This document shows, piece by piece, positions 22,801-33,100 of a DNA stretch of 64,000 nt; position 1 is the stretch's first letter, and every line of letters begins with the position of its first letter. A model generated the notes under the pieces. That model did not search any database. It was not told where the DNA came from and worked only from the letters and a program-made list of their open reading frames with translations. The DNA is taken from positions 660,001 through 724,000 of the forward strand of contig CALNXK010000177.1 of NCBI GenBank assembly GCA_942486035.1, given 5' to 3'. The translations under genes and the position numbers were made by a program. The stretch is from Porites lobata. Lineage: Eukaryota > Cnidaria > Anthozoa > Scleractinia > Poritidae.

Positions 22801-23169
22801 ATATATATGTTCATGGGTACTGTTCATTTAAATCTCTTGTATTCTGTCTTTACAAATTGAACAGGATTGCACTCGATCAGTCTCAATGGATAATTTATAA
22901 AGTAGTATGACTCATCAAAAACGTTGACTTGTTTCACCTAAAATGTTTTCGTCTTTTGTTTTCAGAAACTCAGTAAGCAAGCCACGAACTGTACAAGTGT
23001 AAATGCAGCCATCTTTGAAAGAGGGCACGCTAGCGGTCAAAGAGTAAGGTTTATCAGCCAAAAACAAGGTTTACCAACAAATACAACATATCTAGCTGTG
23101 AATTACACTACGGGCTCCTTATTTCTCACGAACAAGTTGAATACTTACAACGTGTTTGATCAGTTTTGA
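19840..23169 (+). CDS. small glycosylatable protein, possible beta-trefoil (FGF/IL-1-like) cytokine
   Basis: Four exons: 19840-19869, 20403-20553, 22533-22645, 22966-23169, all with GT/AG ends (ATT/gtgagt, CGG/gtaagt, GAG/gtgagt) and matching phases 0, 1, 0; TGA at 23167-23169 and AATAAA near 23462. As spliced this way the product is 165 residues and lacks a leader. Exon 2 reads GDYATVSIAVQPKGK; exon 3 a FALKV strand; exon 4 TYLAVNYTTGSLFLTN and ends VFDQF. Repeated short strands with Gly turns and a terminal hydrophobic strand resemble a beta-trefoil, but no family motif is decisive. Five N-glycosylation sequons (NQT, NNT, NCT, NTT, NYT) and four Cys suggest secretion. A better acceptor at 20382 (pyrimidine tract then GCACCAG) extends exon 2 leftward in another frame and yields a strong signal peptide, so a missing base or alternative splicing is likely. 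Two MITEs and a SINE occupy intron 2. Confidence 0.6.
20383..20553 (+). other. alternative form of exon 2 that encodes a signal peptide in another frame
   Basis: Spliced from 19869 to 20383 in phase 0, the protein starts MDNFSLRFLI then SLVVIFSTTFSSVAPA, a textbook hydrophobic leader with small residues at the cleavage position. Continuing in this frame gives about 45 further codons, then five more in exon 3 before a stop at about 22545. A single base missing between about 20403 and 20450 would instead join this leader to the conserved downstream frame. Confidence 0.4.
20628..20826 (-). mobile_element. tRNA-derived SINE
   Basis: On the minus strand the head reads GATGACGTAGTGGTGAGAGC and then CCCGGATTCAAATTC, spaced like RNA polymerase III A and B boxes of a tRNA. 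The body continues through a GTTTGTTTTCTCCTTTGCTT segment and a TTCTCCGGGTACTCCGG segment, which I recognise as a widespread invertebrate SINE body. It lies in intron 2 of the 19840 gene, opposite to it. Not a functional tRNA: the acceptor stem does not close. Confidence 0.7.
21770..21931. mobile_element. hAT-like MITE, TTGCCTAGTCCC family, copy 1
   Basis: TTGCCTAGTCCCGGTACGG at the left is inverted at the right as GGGAATAGGCAAG. The element is flanked by a perfect 8-base direct repeat, GATTGACC at 21762-21769 and 21932-21939, the target-duplication length of the hAT superfamily. It shares interior words (TTCACTTTGGTGACGTATC, GGACCACGTG) with 58307-58442. It sits in intron 2 of the 19840 gene. 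Confidence 0.8.
22158..22315 (-). mobile_element. CCATGTTGG-bearing foldback MITE, copy 1
   Basis: Left end TTGGTTTGTAACCACGTGAC and right end GTCACGTGCAAACCA are inverted repeats, each followed inward by a CAAGGCGGTCATGTTGG / CAACATGGCCGCCTTG segment. The middle holds TTCCCAGAGGAGAGGAAAGC. The copy at 31168-31325 is the same element in opposite orientation and the one at 63489-63643 is a more diverged member. Confidence 0.8.
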
Positions 23170-23460
23170 ATAATGTACACCACTCAGTTAGGCCGGCCAG
23201 TAAACGCTCAGTGAATGTGCTATAAGAAACGTGAAATATATCATCGCGAAGAAATATCTAGTACTTTAGAACGTCTCAGAAAATCAATAATTGAACATGC
23301 CTGATAACATTAAACATAATTTTATACAGTAAAAGTAAAGTTTTGACGAACGGAACTTTTTTCTTGAACAGGCTATATTCGTTTTAATTTCTGCATGTAC
23401 AATGTAGTTAGTCTGTCCAATCAATGGCCATTGTACGTTTAAGACCGTTTTAAAAAACTG

Positions 23461-23470
23461 AAATAAAGAT
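23461..23470 (+). terminator. polyadenylation signal of the 19840 gene
   Basis: AATAAA in GAAATAAAGATT about 290 bases after the stop codon, the first consensus hexamer downstream of the last exon on this strand. Confidence 0.45.
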
Positions 23471-23950
23471 TTTGATCAAGTAAACCAGTGTACTTGTCAT
23501 ACTACGGTCTGGTTGTAGACTTAGCGGAAGAATGCATTTGCGTATGTAAAGGTCTTGCCAGACTGCGCGTGTTCTTGTGTGAATTACGAGTAATAACTCC
23601 GATCCAACTCAATGTGACTTTGTACTAGCATCTGATGTTTCTGCATAAAGAGTTAGGGGGGGTGTAACTTATCTTTCAGTATAGTACGTATGCGCAACAT
23701 AGAATATTTAAAAGAGCTCTGCCAAGAAATTCATGAAAATTCAAACAGTGGGGAGCGCCACAAAGCTGAGTGAAACTTTAAAATAACTGGTCAAAACCTG
23801 GAAAGATATAACTGATAACACAGCAAATATAAACAGAGTCACGGACGGATCGGCAAAGTTGAAGAAGGTTGAAATGGATTGCATTTTTAAAAAAAATGTT
23901 AGCCTAACAGTATTTTAAAGTCCACTTTTACTGGTTTAGTATTTAATACA

Positions 23951-24317
23951 TTAGAGACCTTTAGATTTGAGGACGAGGACGACTACGAGTACGAGATTTG
24001 ACTTAAAGTTTTTTCGCGTATTTTCAAAAAATAGACACCCCCGGAATTCTTCATTGTACCATTTTTCACCAGGAAAGTTAGCAATGTTATCGTTATTGAA
24101 GGAGGTTAAGACCTCTCCCGATTGCAAAATGCTAAACTTCTAACATTTGATAACTTGTTTCCGCCACTATGACACTCTCGCTAAAACTCGTAGTAGAATG
24201 ACGACGGTTACCACGTTTTCCCGCCAAGATTTGGCTGCCTCACGCGCGAGCTCTACTTACTACTGAGAAAATCTCGTACTCGTAATCGTTCTCGTCCTAC
24301 AATCTAAAGTTCTCTAA
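23951..24317. mobile_element. MITE with TTAGAGAMC terminal inverted repeats
   Basis: The left end TTAGAGACCTTTAGATTTG followed by AGGACGAGGACGA is inverted at the right as TCGTTCTCGTCCTACAATC then TAAAGTTCTCTAA. TIRs run to about 45 bases with several mismatches; the interior has a second, weaker inverted pair (TACGAGATTT / AAATCTCGTA). Non-coding. Confidence 0.75.
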
Positions 24318-24635
24318 TGCTTGGGAGAGACATTTGTTTGACATGAAGCTGTGATTTTTCATTCACAAGTTATTTCTCAACTTCCATAGCGATTAAGGAC
24401 GCGTAACTGGCATTATTAAAAAAAATGAACTCAGAGACAGCTTGACACAGCCCCTTTAACTTCCTAACAGCCCACGCTATAATGGAATCTCCGTCTCCTC
24501 TCGCCCTGTTTTGCGGTAATCTAGGCGTTTCACAAAATTAATTCATCGATTCATAGATAGTATAACCCAATATCTAACTAATGCTGCTTGCAATTTGACA
24601 ATAAAATGCATCGAGCTTAGTTTTAAAAAAGAAAA

Positions 24636-24771
24636 AGATCAATTAAGGTTTCTGGGAAACTGTCCGCCGGCCCCTCCCCTAAACCAACATTTTAACCTAA
24701 GTGAGAAGTAAATGTTAATGTTGACTTAGGGGAGGGGTAGGTGGGCAATTTTCCAAAAACCTAAATTGATC
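24636..24771. mobile_element. short hairpin MITE
   Basis: GATCAATTAAGGTTTCTGGG at the left and CCAAAAACCTAAATTGATC at the right are inverted; inward the arms continue with GCCCCTCCCCTAAACCAACA and TGTTGACTTAGGGGAGGGG. The unit of 136 bp is almost all stem. It is of a type I recall as abundant in coral genomes. Confidence 0.75.
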
Positions 24772-25178
24772 CGAAGAAAAACAGATGGAATGCACACTAT
24801 ATATAGACAAGCCGGCCTACGCTTTAAAAATCATTATCATTAAATTCCACATTAAAAAAACAAAAATTGGTGTCTTTCACACTTTAATAATAGGACTGAC
24901 TAACATACGCATCTTTACTGAGGCGGAAGAAACCGCGCAGTGCAGCACCAATCTCTGCTGAGGATGGCATCGCTCATTGCTCCGGGACAAAAAACGATTC
25001 GCAGCTAACTTAACGGAACTTTTCTAGAAAAAAAAAAAGCAAACGTGTGATTAGATTTTACGATCATCTTCCTCTTTTGAAGTTAAGAACAAAACAGGTT
25101 ACAGTAAAATGTCTCCATTTTCCTTAGTACAATTGCTGAACAGTCCATAGCAAACCCAGTCTGAGTTCCAATACTACT

Positions 25179-25573
25179 CAGGGGCGCCCAACGTCAATTT
25201 TCGGAAAATATCTGTTCGGAAGACGATTTGAGATCTAGAATTTTCAGAACATTTGTTTTAAAATTTCTTGCTTGCCTGCCTCTACTAGGATTTTCGAACA
25301 TCTAAAAAATGGTATAAATGCCCATTTTTAACGGATTTTTACCCTAGAAAGCTCACCTACAAGTTTCGGGAGCCTTTTTTCCTGGCTGAAATTTTCGAAA
25401 AGGTACGTTTTGATCCGTATAATTTTCGGATCGCTAGACTTTCAACAAGGAAATCCGAACAGATGAAAAAGTTTTAAGGGACAAAAATATGCCTATATCT
25501 ACTGTTTAAATACGTTCAACAATGCTATGTTTAAGTGGTTTATTTTGAACTATATTCTCGTTGGCTGCCCCTG
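25179..25573. mobile_element. CAGGGGCACCCA-type MITE, short subfamily, copy 2
   Basis: CAGGGGCGCCCAACGTC and GTTGGCTGCCCCTG form the ends. The element is flanked by ACTACT on both sides (25173-25178 and 25574-25579), a probable target-site duplication. The whole body aligns with 14765-15160, including the TGAACTATATTCTCG segment near the right end. Confidence 0.85.
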
Positions 25574-25579
25574 ACTACT

Positions 25580-27054
25580 CTAGTATGGCGTGTAATTCGG
25601 ATGAGCGAATTGAGCGGAGCTTCCCAAAAACTCAGTTTTCTTGAGACTGAGATGCTCGCGCACACTGAATCATTGATTCAACCAATTCCATTTTAACCTT
25701 GGTGTTCCAGTTAAAAGGAGACGTATGGCGAGCGTTTTTCCACGTTTCGTGTAAACTGCGCTAGAATTAAAATGACACACCGCTCAAGAAGTTTAAAATG
25801 GCTCAAAACAACAAGAGAAGGGCATCAAACTCGTTCGCTAAAGAGTAAAAAGTAAATCAGATATCTATGGTTTTCAGGGAGCGCTTTAAAAGTATAAAAA
25901 AACTCGTGATTAATTCAAATGATAAACTTGAGGACGAAATTGCGCTCATTTTACCCTCCTCTCTCCATTAATGCTCCGTTTAAAGGGTATTTAAAGCTAG
26001 TTAAAGTTACACAGAAAGGAGCGAAGTTGAAACAATGTTCCCTGGAATCGAGCTTGGACCTCGTGCACCGAACAGGGGGAGGGGGGGGGGGAGCTCGAAC
26101 CCCCTCCTAACTCCCTTGCTCCACTTCCTAACGTGTCAGCTTAGTCAACTTATCAATTTCTGACCTTCTGAATCAGCATAAGACACAAAACAAATATCCA
26201 TACATAGAATGAAGATGACATAAACCGCAGAAAATCAAAACATCGGTCAGTATCCTTTGCCAAACACTTCTATTAAAATTTTAGGAATCTGATTTGATAC
26301 TGGAGGCAATGAATGCCTTTAATAAATCACATTTGAATATTTTGCGGCGAAAGTAAATACATTTTTGCATGATGCTGTAACAGTGTTCTAAGAGTAGACG
26401 GATGGATGAGTAGCTAACGATTTTATTATCCCACGCAATATCTTAAGCGGCACGTGTTTCTATTACGTTCAAGGAAAGATCAGTTGATTGCTTTAGGCGT
26501 CTTTGATTGTGAATCGTTAAAAGAGGGGATTATTTCACACTTAACATACGAGGTATGAAAGCAGGAATTTAATTGACTGAGAATGACTAAATTGATTAAT
26601 TCTAGAACAAATAGCGTGAGCTGAAATTCCACATGGACCGTGGTTTAGCGAGTTGGGAAGCTAAATGACCTCTTCGGGAACTTACTTCCGGCATACTTTG
26701 GAATTAAGATAGATAGCAATAAAAATACGAAATACTCTTCCTAAGGCAATAAAAGTGTTTCCAATTACAGCTCCACTTGGAGATTTTCTACAATGTGATC
26801 TCAGAAACCGCAGTAAAAAATTTGGAACTGAATCATCACGTAGGATACCTCCACATTGAGGTCATTGGCAACCGATCTGAAGCCCAACAAAACAACATGG
26901 AACTTATGTTTTTCTAAATAGTGTAACTTTACCAGCGTTTAGTTTAATTTACCACAGTTTTGCGTTAGTAATTGGAATATATGACTCGCATTACCCCGAC
27001 TGCTGACAGAAGGCGTTTATTGGTCGCTCACCAGGATAACCGAGCGACGCCGGT
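25580..27054. other. gene-free stretch, nothing recognised
   Basis: Only a 63-codon frame ending in a G-run near 26078. AT-rich background without clear repeats. Confidence 0.4.
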
Positions 27055-27414
27055 AAGGGCCGTAGCTAGCGGGGGAGCAAGGGGGGGGGGGCAACCCCCC
27101 CCTCCGACCTGTTGAGCCAGACAAATCAAGTCTGTTTATTGATTTGTTTTCTTTAGACTCAGTTATTTTGATTAATAGTGACTTGCAATTGTTTGCCATT
27201 TTCATATTCGGGGTCGATTTTTCGGAGACATATCTCATGACAAGTGCTGAAAGTAGCGTTTCAGAGCCTCCTAATTTGAAAAATTTCTTGGGGAGGATAC
27301 CCCCAGACCCCCCCTACAAGGCTCCCAAGGCTCCTGCTTTCGGCACTCGCAATAATGCCCCCCCCCCCCCCCCCCCCCCCCCTCTCGTTACAAAAGACCT
27401 AGCTACGGCACTGC
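27055..27414. mobile_element. MITE with AGGGCCGTAGCTAG ends and long G/C runs
   Basis: AGGGCCGTAGCTAGCG at the left pairs with CCTAGCTACGGCACTGCC at the right. Just inside the left end is a run of G (27082-27091) followed by CCCCCCC, and near the right end a run of about 23 C (27358-27382). The 102-codon plus-strand frame here is therefore repeat-derived. Elements with this end are common in invertebrates. Confidence 0.65.
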
Positions 27415-27468
27415 CTGTACGGGAGAAGTTGGGCGTCGATTATGTGCTTTAAAGGAAAGACTCTAGCT

Positions 27469-27590
27469 AGCCTACGTGGCAGGCCTTCGAGAGGGAAGGG
27501 GAAGGAGAAGGGAATTAGGGCGCGAGACCACGCGCCTAAATTCCCCCTTCCCCTTCCCCTTTTAACTACTGCCACGCAGGCTAGACTTTA
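27469..27590. mobile_element. foldback MITE, TAGCCTRCGTRGCAG family, copy 1
   Basis: TAGCCTACGTGGCAGGC at the left is inverted at the right as CTGCCACGCAGGCTA. Inside, AAGGGGAAGGAGAAGGGAAT opposes ATTCCCCCTTCCCCTTCCCC. The 120-bp unit is nearly one hairpin. Confidence 0.7.
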
Positions 27591-28640
27591 GCCGGAATCA
27601 GTGCAAGCCCCCAGAATGTCAAAATATGATCTATCCTTTTCCTTCTTATTTTGAGTTAATGCTTATTTTTAAATGATAAAAGTTGCTGGCGATAAAAAAT
27701 ATTCCTAGTATATTTATTTCGAGTTAAAAAATTGTTAAGAGAATTTTATTTGGTGCTTGGAATTTATTTCGGATATCAAAATAAAAATGACATAGATCTT
27801 ATGTGTTATTTGGAAATAATTTGACGTTTTCCTTGCAATGTTCAACTCGCTCCGAATAATGCTGATGAAACGCTATCCTCTCCTGACTTGAGAAAATAGT
27901 TGTTTTCCAGTTCAATTCCCTTGCCATCTTCTTTAAAGAAACTAGTTTGTTAAGAGTTCTTTAAGCCATTTCCTCGAATGCAAAAGTACGATTTAAGTAC
28001 CAAGTTTGTTTAGTTACTGTAAACAGTAGCTTTGATCTTTCTCGTTCTGTAATTTCACGATCTTTATGTTTTAGTCTGGTTCAGGTCTGGTTATTTAAAC
28101 TTATGATTAATGGATACAATCTCCAGACACGAATTCAGTGTAAAGCGGATGTAATTCCATTTTGGTGCATCTCCGTTGTCACATTTCTTTAATGAAAGTA
28201 TGTATAATTACAGTTTCTGATAGATGACAAAGCCTTGTTTGAGTTGCGCGCTTTGTTCAGTTTAACATTTTTTGACCTCAATTTGACCCTTCGTCCATAT
28301 TTCCCAGGCAATGACTTACTCATTTGTAACCATTTTTCGCATGTTTTTATGACTTTTCACCCGAATTCATGGCAGTGGATGTGATTTAATAGGTGTTTTT
28401 GTAGGTTCTAAATTCTGCCTTCCTCTGTGAACTGCATTTTAATTTGTCCTCTGAGTTTTTCGATCACGTCCGTAATAAATCTATTGAAAAGTTTTAACCA
28501 ATCATTATCGATGAAGAAGCTGAAACCCTATGTAAGTCTGTTCATGTTGTCCTTCAGCAGCATAATTAAAAAAATAAAACTGTTCTGGTGAGGCCTTAAA
28601 CTGCTGTTTAAAAAGTAAACATGTTTATTACATGTTTACT
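27591..28640. other. gene-free stretch, nothing recognised
   Basis: No open frame over 60 codons and no element with clear ends. Confidence 0.4.
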
Positions 28641-28781
28641 TCCCGAGAATTGCCGGTTACATCCGGGGTACCACAAGGGTCCCTACTAGGGCCGATATTG
28701 TTTCTGTTGTTTGTGGATGATCTACCAAACACTGTTAAGACGTCGAGAGTCTGGGCGAAGAACGAAGCGTCTGAGGAGTAG
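28641..28781 (+). pseudogene. non-LTR (LINE) reverse-transcriptase fragment
   Basis: The frame reads LPVTSGVPQGSLLGPILFLL then FVDDLPNTVK. G-V-P-Q-G-S-x-L-G-P-x-L-F is the signature of the block preceding the YADD box in reverse transcriptases of CR1/Jockey/RTE-type LINEs, and a (I/V)xDLP string follows it in the family. Homology starts near 28650 and is lost after about 28735; a TAG closes the frame at 28779. Nothing upstream continues it, so this is a 5'- and 3'-truncated relic of about 30 conserved codons. Confidence 0.8.
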
Positions 28782-29027
28782 GCAGCTACACAGTTCAACA
28801 TAGCCATACCTAACCCTGCTATGTATGGCTATGGCTTTGTAGGGGTATGCTGGCCTATACATGACTGTGTAGTAGTGCAATTTATGAATGTGCAGAGCTA
28901 CGAAGAGCTAAACATTGGACAACGAATAACGTGAAACCACTATATTATGGTTACACCACTTACCTAACAGCCACTGTTCGCAAACGTCCCCGAAAAGGAC
29001 GACCTGAGAGTGCGACGGAAATTCTAC

Positions 29028-29093
29028 CGCGTCCCCAGGGTCTTCTTCATTTTCCAATATGGAAACGAGAAGAGAAGACCCTGGGGACGAGAT
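29028..29093. repeat. short hairpin repeat
   Basis: CGTCCCCAGGGTCTTCTT and GAAGACCCTGGGGACGAG are inverted around about 27 bases. It falls within two overlapping frames of about 60 codons, neither of which is a gene. Confidence 0.6.
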
Positions 29094-29476
29094 TACCAAA
29101 AATCAAGCCTACTTAGTGGTTGATTATTAATATTACTCTACGGTGTAGCATACACTATAGCGCGCCTTTAACGTTTTTAAGAGATTTTTTGCTTGATTAT
29201 TGAAATAGACGTTATATAAGACTTACCTTCTAACAATTGTCAGCTTTAATGGTCAAGGTTCTCAACATCACAATTAGCGACCTTAACATCATTTTCTGTT
29301 TTGCTTATTTTTTCGTCCGCTCATCGGTACATGCTTACTTCGATATTTTAAGTCCTGTATTTTTTGGAGTTAGGTAGATCGATGTTATCTGTCTGTCTCA
29401 CGATGATTCTACTGCTTTACTGCTAGTTTCCATCAGGGACAGAAAAACAACAATGCTACGGCATCACGTAACTCTG

Positions 29477-29885
29477 TAGCCTGCGTAGCAGGTGCTTGTG
29501 AGTAATATGGGCATATTACTTACAAATATAGGTAAGGCTGATAGGACAGCTAAGGGTTGGTGATATCTTTGCCCAATATTTCGAGTAGACAAAACTAGTC
29601 TTCATGAGGGGCTGGGAAAGCTGCTTTTCTACCCTAATGAAGATTACAGTTTTGTATAGTCGTAATGTTGGGCAAATAACTATATTACCAACTCTTAGTT
29701 GCCCAATCAGGCTTGCCTTCAATTCTAATTAAGTGTTACTTTTATTTTGCTGATCGTGAGCTACACCAAGATCGGGCTATACCTTGCTCCTGTTTGTCCG
29801 AGTTGTCCTTGCACAGAACTGTTCGCTGTATTAATCACAAGCCCGACCCGAGCGGCTGCCAAGGAGACTACTGCTACGCAGGCTA
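29477..29885. mobile_element. MITE, TAGCCTRCGTRGCAG family, copy 2
   Basis: TAGCCTGCGTAGCAGG at the left and CTGCTACGCAGGCTA at the right are a near-perfect inverted pair of 15 bases, the same ends as 27469-27590. Inside there is a second foldback (GGGTTGGTGATATCTTTGCC against GGGCAAATAACTATATTACC), so this copy may be a composite. Confidence 0.65.
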
Positions 29886-30111
29886 GTAACTAGAACTCTA
29901 GCACATATGTAAGCTGTGAATAAATGTCAGACAATGACGTAAAATAAACAGGCATAACGTGACATATTATATGTGTAGCTGTGACAGTGATGCGTTTGAT
30001 GCGTTCAATCAAGCACAGTATTAAATTACGCTTCGCTGAGCTGATTCCGTGTGTTGAATCCTTCTTCCTTTTTTTCTCCAGGCTCATTTTTTTACACTCC
30101 ATGTGGACAAG
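29886..30111 (+). promoter_or_regulatory. upstream region of the plus-strand P450
   Basis: A pyrimidine tract ending CTTTTTTTCTCCAG at 30081 could be an acceptor for a 5' leader exon, since no TATA box is evident near 30112. The ATG at 30112 is in the context AAGATGG. Confidence 0.3.
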
Positions 30112-33100
30112 ATGGAAGCTTTAGGGGCGTTTCTACAGCAGCCATTATTCATGGCGACCCTCGCTCATCCTACGGTCATAGCGTCGTTGCTACTTCTCGT
30201 AGCGCTCTTTCTGTACTGGTATGGGACGAGAGGCTTCGCTGACCTCAAGAAACTAAATGTTCCCGGACCCAAACCTATTCCATTCCTTGGGAACTTTCTA
30301 GAACTGAGGAAATACAATGGTATTTATCAGATGCACCTTGCTTTCCTTAAAAGATACGGCAAAGTTTTCACCATCTGTTTGGGCGGCAGGCCATCGCTTG
30401 TCGTTGCCGATCCGGAGCTGTTGAAACAAATAATGGTCAAGGATTTTCCAAACTTCCGCAATCGTTTCCAGTTCCAAAAGCTAGCGAACAAAACTCTTGC
30501 ACAGAACGTGGGATCCTCACGGGACGACAAATGGAAACGGATCCGTAACACGCTGACACCCACGTTCAGTGCGGGAAAATTGAAGCTGATGGTACCTTTG
30601 ATGGAGAAGTTGTGTGACACACTTTTGGAGAAACTTGAAAAAATTGCTGACTCGGGTGAGTTATATTTTGAGTAGTTAACGAGTTAAGAAGGGTAAAGGA
30701 TGGGATGGACATTTATTTTGAATCTGGCATTGCACTGTACCGAAGTAGAACGAAGCCAACCACGCCTGGACTGGATGTAGCCGGCGAAAAGAGCCAGTGT
30801 GCGACAAACGCAGACTGCAGACCTGCAGACTGGCAGGTAAACGAGGAAAACTTAGTTGTGGAATGCTTTAACAGAGTCCCTATCCCTAAAGTTTAAGTAA
30901 TTCAAAAGTCTAGTTTAGGGATAGGGAATCTGTTAGAGCATTCTACAACAATGTTTACTTCGTTTATCTGGCAGTCTGCAGTCTGCGTTTGTCGCATTTC
31001 TCGACTCCACAACTGGTTCAAACCTTACACAAAATAGGACAAAACATCGTCAACGCTATGCAAATTTACCAAATGCATCTGATACGGAGCGAAATTGAGA
31101 TCTGAAAACCATGATTAAAGAATGAAACCGGTAGACGTTGTGTCTCAAATCCTTGTTCATCCATTGCTGGTTTGCACGTGACGTCACGGCCGCCATGTTG
31201 GTGGTCAAGAACAAAAGCATTTCTCTCCTCTGGGAACTAAACTCTATTTTCATGTAAATCTTTCGAGCAAAAGTTCTATTGTATTGACCCCCAACATGGC
31301 CGCCTTGTCACGTGGTTGCAAACCAAGAATTGATGCCTTGAACACGCTGAAACGCACCTCACTTTCGAATGCAGTTTCCACAAACGCGCAAGGGAAAAAT
31401 TCTTTGATGATTTTTCTTGGAATAATCAGATTTCTATGAATCTTATTAGGATAGAAAAAAAACTTTCTTTTCTTTTCAATTTCATAGACTCATTTACTTA
31501 TTTATTTTAAAAAGCTTATTTATCTTTGAAGCATTCCAAAGAAAACTGTCTGAAACGCCGTAATTTGTTCACTTGAAAATCTGGACAATTTAAGGAGATA
31601 ATGAAATGTCTGTAAATCGTGAATTTATAGACATTTTACAAGAGAGAAAATCTCCTTTACTTTTACATATAGAATACTAAATGTCAGTGGAATAGTTTTT
31701 GCACAGGTTTTAGATATCCTTTTCTATGTTTATGACCATAAATTTTAACCGCGGAAATAAGGCCGTTCCTATTTCATTTTAGTATATTCAGTATTACTTC
31801 TTTCTTTTTATATACAGGATATTACATGGCCGCGCGGGATACGAATTTTATCTTCGAGTACTGAAAGTATCTTTCATTAGTGAGCGAAGCGAACGAGTGA
31901 GAGATACTTTCAGCACTCGAAGATAAAATTCATATCCCCAAGCGGCCATGTAATGTTCTGTTTATTTTGTAGATACTGATGAAATTCCTACAAAAAAAAC
32001 ACAACTTTTTTTAAAATTCATTTTCGAAACAACAAAATAGTGCAATTAAAGTGATCACCTATCGCAAAATGCCTGTCAAAAAAATGTTATGAAACCCGGA
32101 TATAAAGTTATAAAGGAGAAATAAAGACAATAATAATTATATTTTCTGTTCCAAAAAGTCAAAATTCTAATGAAGGAGAGAAAAATTCTATAACAGCAAA
32201 AGCGTCTCTTAAAAGAGCATCATGTTGTGGATTCTTGGCTCATCGAGAAAGTCACCGGTAACTGTACAGTCTCGGAGCCATTTTGAGAATGAAATTTCAA
32301 AAGAACCGGCCGCGCGCCTGAGCGGGAGGCTCTCTTGTCATTGGCTAATCATGTCAGTAACCATGGCACACCAATATCCTCACGGGTGAAAGATGGTGCT
32401 CGCGATGAAGATATGATTTTTTAGTAAAAGGAAAAATCCTGGTATTTCATCAGTATCTATATAATAAGTAAGTTTATCTGTGTAAATGGTGATGCAAAGA
32501 AACAATTTTGCTTTGTTGTCTTTCACAGATCAAAGTGTTGACATGTTGGACTGGTTCAGTAAAATGACACTAGAAGTCATTTTGGCCACTGCTTTTGGAG
32601 TTGATGCAAAAATACAAATGGGGGAAAACAGCGAAATTCTACAAGAGGCTAAGAAACTGTTTCACGTGCCTTTCTTTCTCCGACAAATGGCCCGTCTTCC
32701 ATTTGGAAACTCACTTCTTCGTTTGTTTCTTGTTCTAAATGGAAATGATGTAAACTATTTTGAACGTATCGGGAGAGAAATGTTACACATTCGTCGACAA
32801 CAGGGGCAGACAAATCGAAAAGACCGCCACTGATGAAACCACTGTTGAAGGGGTCAGCAGACATTCTGATGACGAGGTTGTAGCCCAGTCCTTCATCTTC
32901 TTATTGGCCGGTTCTGAAACGTCAGGCAACACTCTTTCGTTTACCGTGTACCACTTGGCTTGTAACCCAGGGGTCCAAGACAAACTGCGTTCAGACATCC
33001 GAGATGCCTTTGAGACCCATGCAAATAAGAAACCTCTCTATGAAATAGCCCAAAGCATTGAATACCTTGATTGTGTGATAAAGGAGTCACAGCGATTGTG

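Noticed and set aside
27144..27452. 102-codon plus-strand frame with poly-Pro
   Set aside because: Lies inside a MITE and the poly-Pro is the C-run.
29113..29180. Similarity between 29113-29180 and 36240-36290 (CTACGGTGTAGCA word)
   Set aside because: Only about 25 bases alignable; too short to define a repeat.
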